From positions 1 to 14,096 of the forward strand of contig JAGWVC010000099.1 in the NCBI GenBank assembly GCA_018971065.1: a DNA stretch of 14,096 nt. Direction: 5' to 3'. The notes beneath the pieces were generated by a model. The model was not told the DNA's origin, did no database searches, and saw nothing but the letters and a program-made list of their open reading frames with translations. Position numbers and translations under genes: made by a program. The stretch is from Sphingomonadales bacterium. GTDB lineage: Bacteria; Pseudomonadota; Alphaproteobacteria; Sphingomonadales; Sphingomonadaceae. Below are positions 13,701-14,096 of the stretch, one piece after another; positions within the stretch are counted from its first letter, which is position 1, and every line of letters begins with the position of its first letter.

Positions 13701-14096
13701 TCAGTTCGCTTCCGCTGGTTGCGGGGCCGCGCCGGTGGCGGTGCGCAGCGCGCGGTCGAGCGCGGCCATCGTGCGCAGCGTCGCGTCGATGTCATCGTCG
13801 CTGACATCGACGAACAACTGGTCGCGCAGGCCGTGCAGCACGGTTTCGACGACGCCGGCCAGTTCGCCGCCGCTGGCGGTGATGTGCAGGGTCTTGGCGC
13901 GGCCGTCGGCGCGATCGGGGCGGCGCTCCACCAGACCGGCGGCGCAGAGCTGATCGAGCAGGCGGACCAGCGATGGCCCTTCGATACCCATCAGATCGGC
14001 CAGTTCGCGCTGGCGCATGGCATCGCCGGCGCGGGCGATGTGCAGCACCGGCACGGCGCGCGCGTCGGAAATGCGGTGCTCGGCAAGGCGGCGATC
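13701..14096 (-). CDS. MarR-family transcriptional regulator, 5' end beyond the window
   Basis: The reading frame is open to the right edge of the window, so the N-terminus is missing; at least 131 residues are visible. The frame begins DRRLAEHRISDARAVPVL, the dimerisation/helix region typical of MarR/SlyA proteins. It continues with the winged helix-turn-helix RQRELADLMGIEGPSLVRLL (recognition helix around GPSLVRLLDQL) and the wing VERRPDRADGRAKTLHIT, with the DxRAK pattern conserved in the family. The C-terminal dimer helices end in PAEAN. A GTG at 14054 is only an internal codon and not a credible start. The gene is 2 nt upstream of the FUSC gene in the same direction. It is therefore likely a ligand-responsive repressor of its own exporter operon, with the operator outside the window. 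Confidence 0.92.
   Translation of the reverse strand, partial: DRRLAEHRISDARAVPVLHIARAGDAMRQRELADLMGIEGPSLVRLLDQLCAAGLVERRPDRADGRAKTLHITASGGELAGVVETVLHGLRDQLFVDVSDDDIDATLRTMAALDRALRTATGAAPQPAEAN

Noticed and set aside
11584..13953. 789-codon plus-strand open frame across the FUSC and MarR genes
   Set aside because: The opposite strand encodes clear FUSC, DUF1656 and MarR proteins with coupled starts; the plus-strand product is Arg/Gln/Gly-rich without domains.
13701..14054. GTG at 14054 as the true start of the MarR gene
   Set aside because: The frame continues upstream with typical MarR residues to the window edge, so this is an internal Val codon of a truncated gene.

Overview
The window reads as a chromosomal segment of a high-GC alphaproteobacterium, most likely from the Sphingomonadales. 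This rests on the gene order nagZ-scpA-scpB-tatA-tatB-tatC, the alphaproteobacterial look of the TatA and TatB proteins, and the strong G/C bias at third codon positions. The genus cannot be fixed from sequence alone. No rRNA, tRNA, CRISPR array, transposase, phage gene or origin is visible.

Layout. (1) 1-581 has no convincing gene. It holds a structured inverted-repeat element (315-461) and smaller hairpins. (2) 582-3081, minus strand: three short-chain dehydrogenase/reductase (SDR) genes in one probable operon. The first-transcribed one lacks the usual SDR catalytic Tyr/Lys, and the second resembles the dehydrogenase domain of 17beta-HSD type 4. (3) 3082-3214: short divergent intergenic region. 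(4) 3215-7142, plus strand: nagZ (peptidoglycan recycling), scpA and scpB (the two non-SMC condensin subunits) and tatABC (twin-arginine protein export), tightly packed. (5) 7144-9077, minus strand: a secreted amidohydrolase-like protein that appears to have lost its metal ligands, translationally coupled to a 3-hydroxyisobutyrate-dehydrogenase-family enzyme. (6) 9127-14096, minus strand: MarR regulator (cut by the window edge), FUSC-family inner-membrane transporter, DUF1656 small membrane protein, HlyD/AaeA-type periplasmic adaptor and NodT-type outer-membrane lipoprotein. Together these form a complete AaeAB-like tripartite exporter, probably for aromatic acids or other weak acids.

Coupling. 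Seven adjacent gene pairs share a 4-nt stop/start overlap (six ATGA, one GTGA), so translational coupling is the dominant arrangement. The MarR protein probably controls the efflux genes; its operator would lie beyond the right edge. The nagZ-scp-tat block is housekeeping, whereas the two minus-strand blocks on either side look like accessory metabolism and transport.

Most noteworthy: the amidohydrolase-like pseudoenzyme (7144-8181), the SDR without a YxxxK motif (2359-3081), and the inverted element whose arms are each built of three tandem octamers (315-461). I did not find a clearly new multi-gene system.
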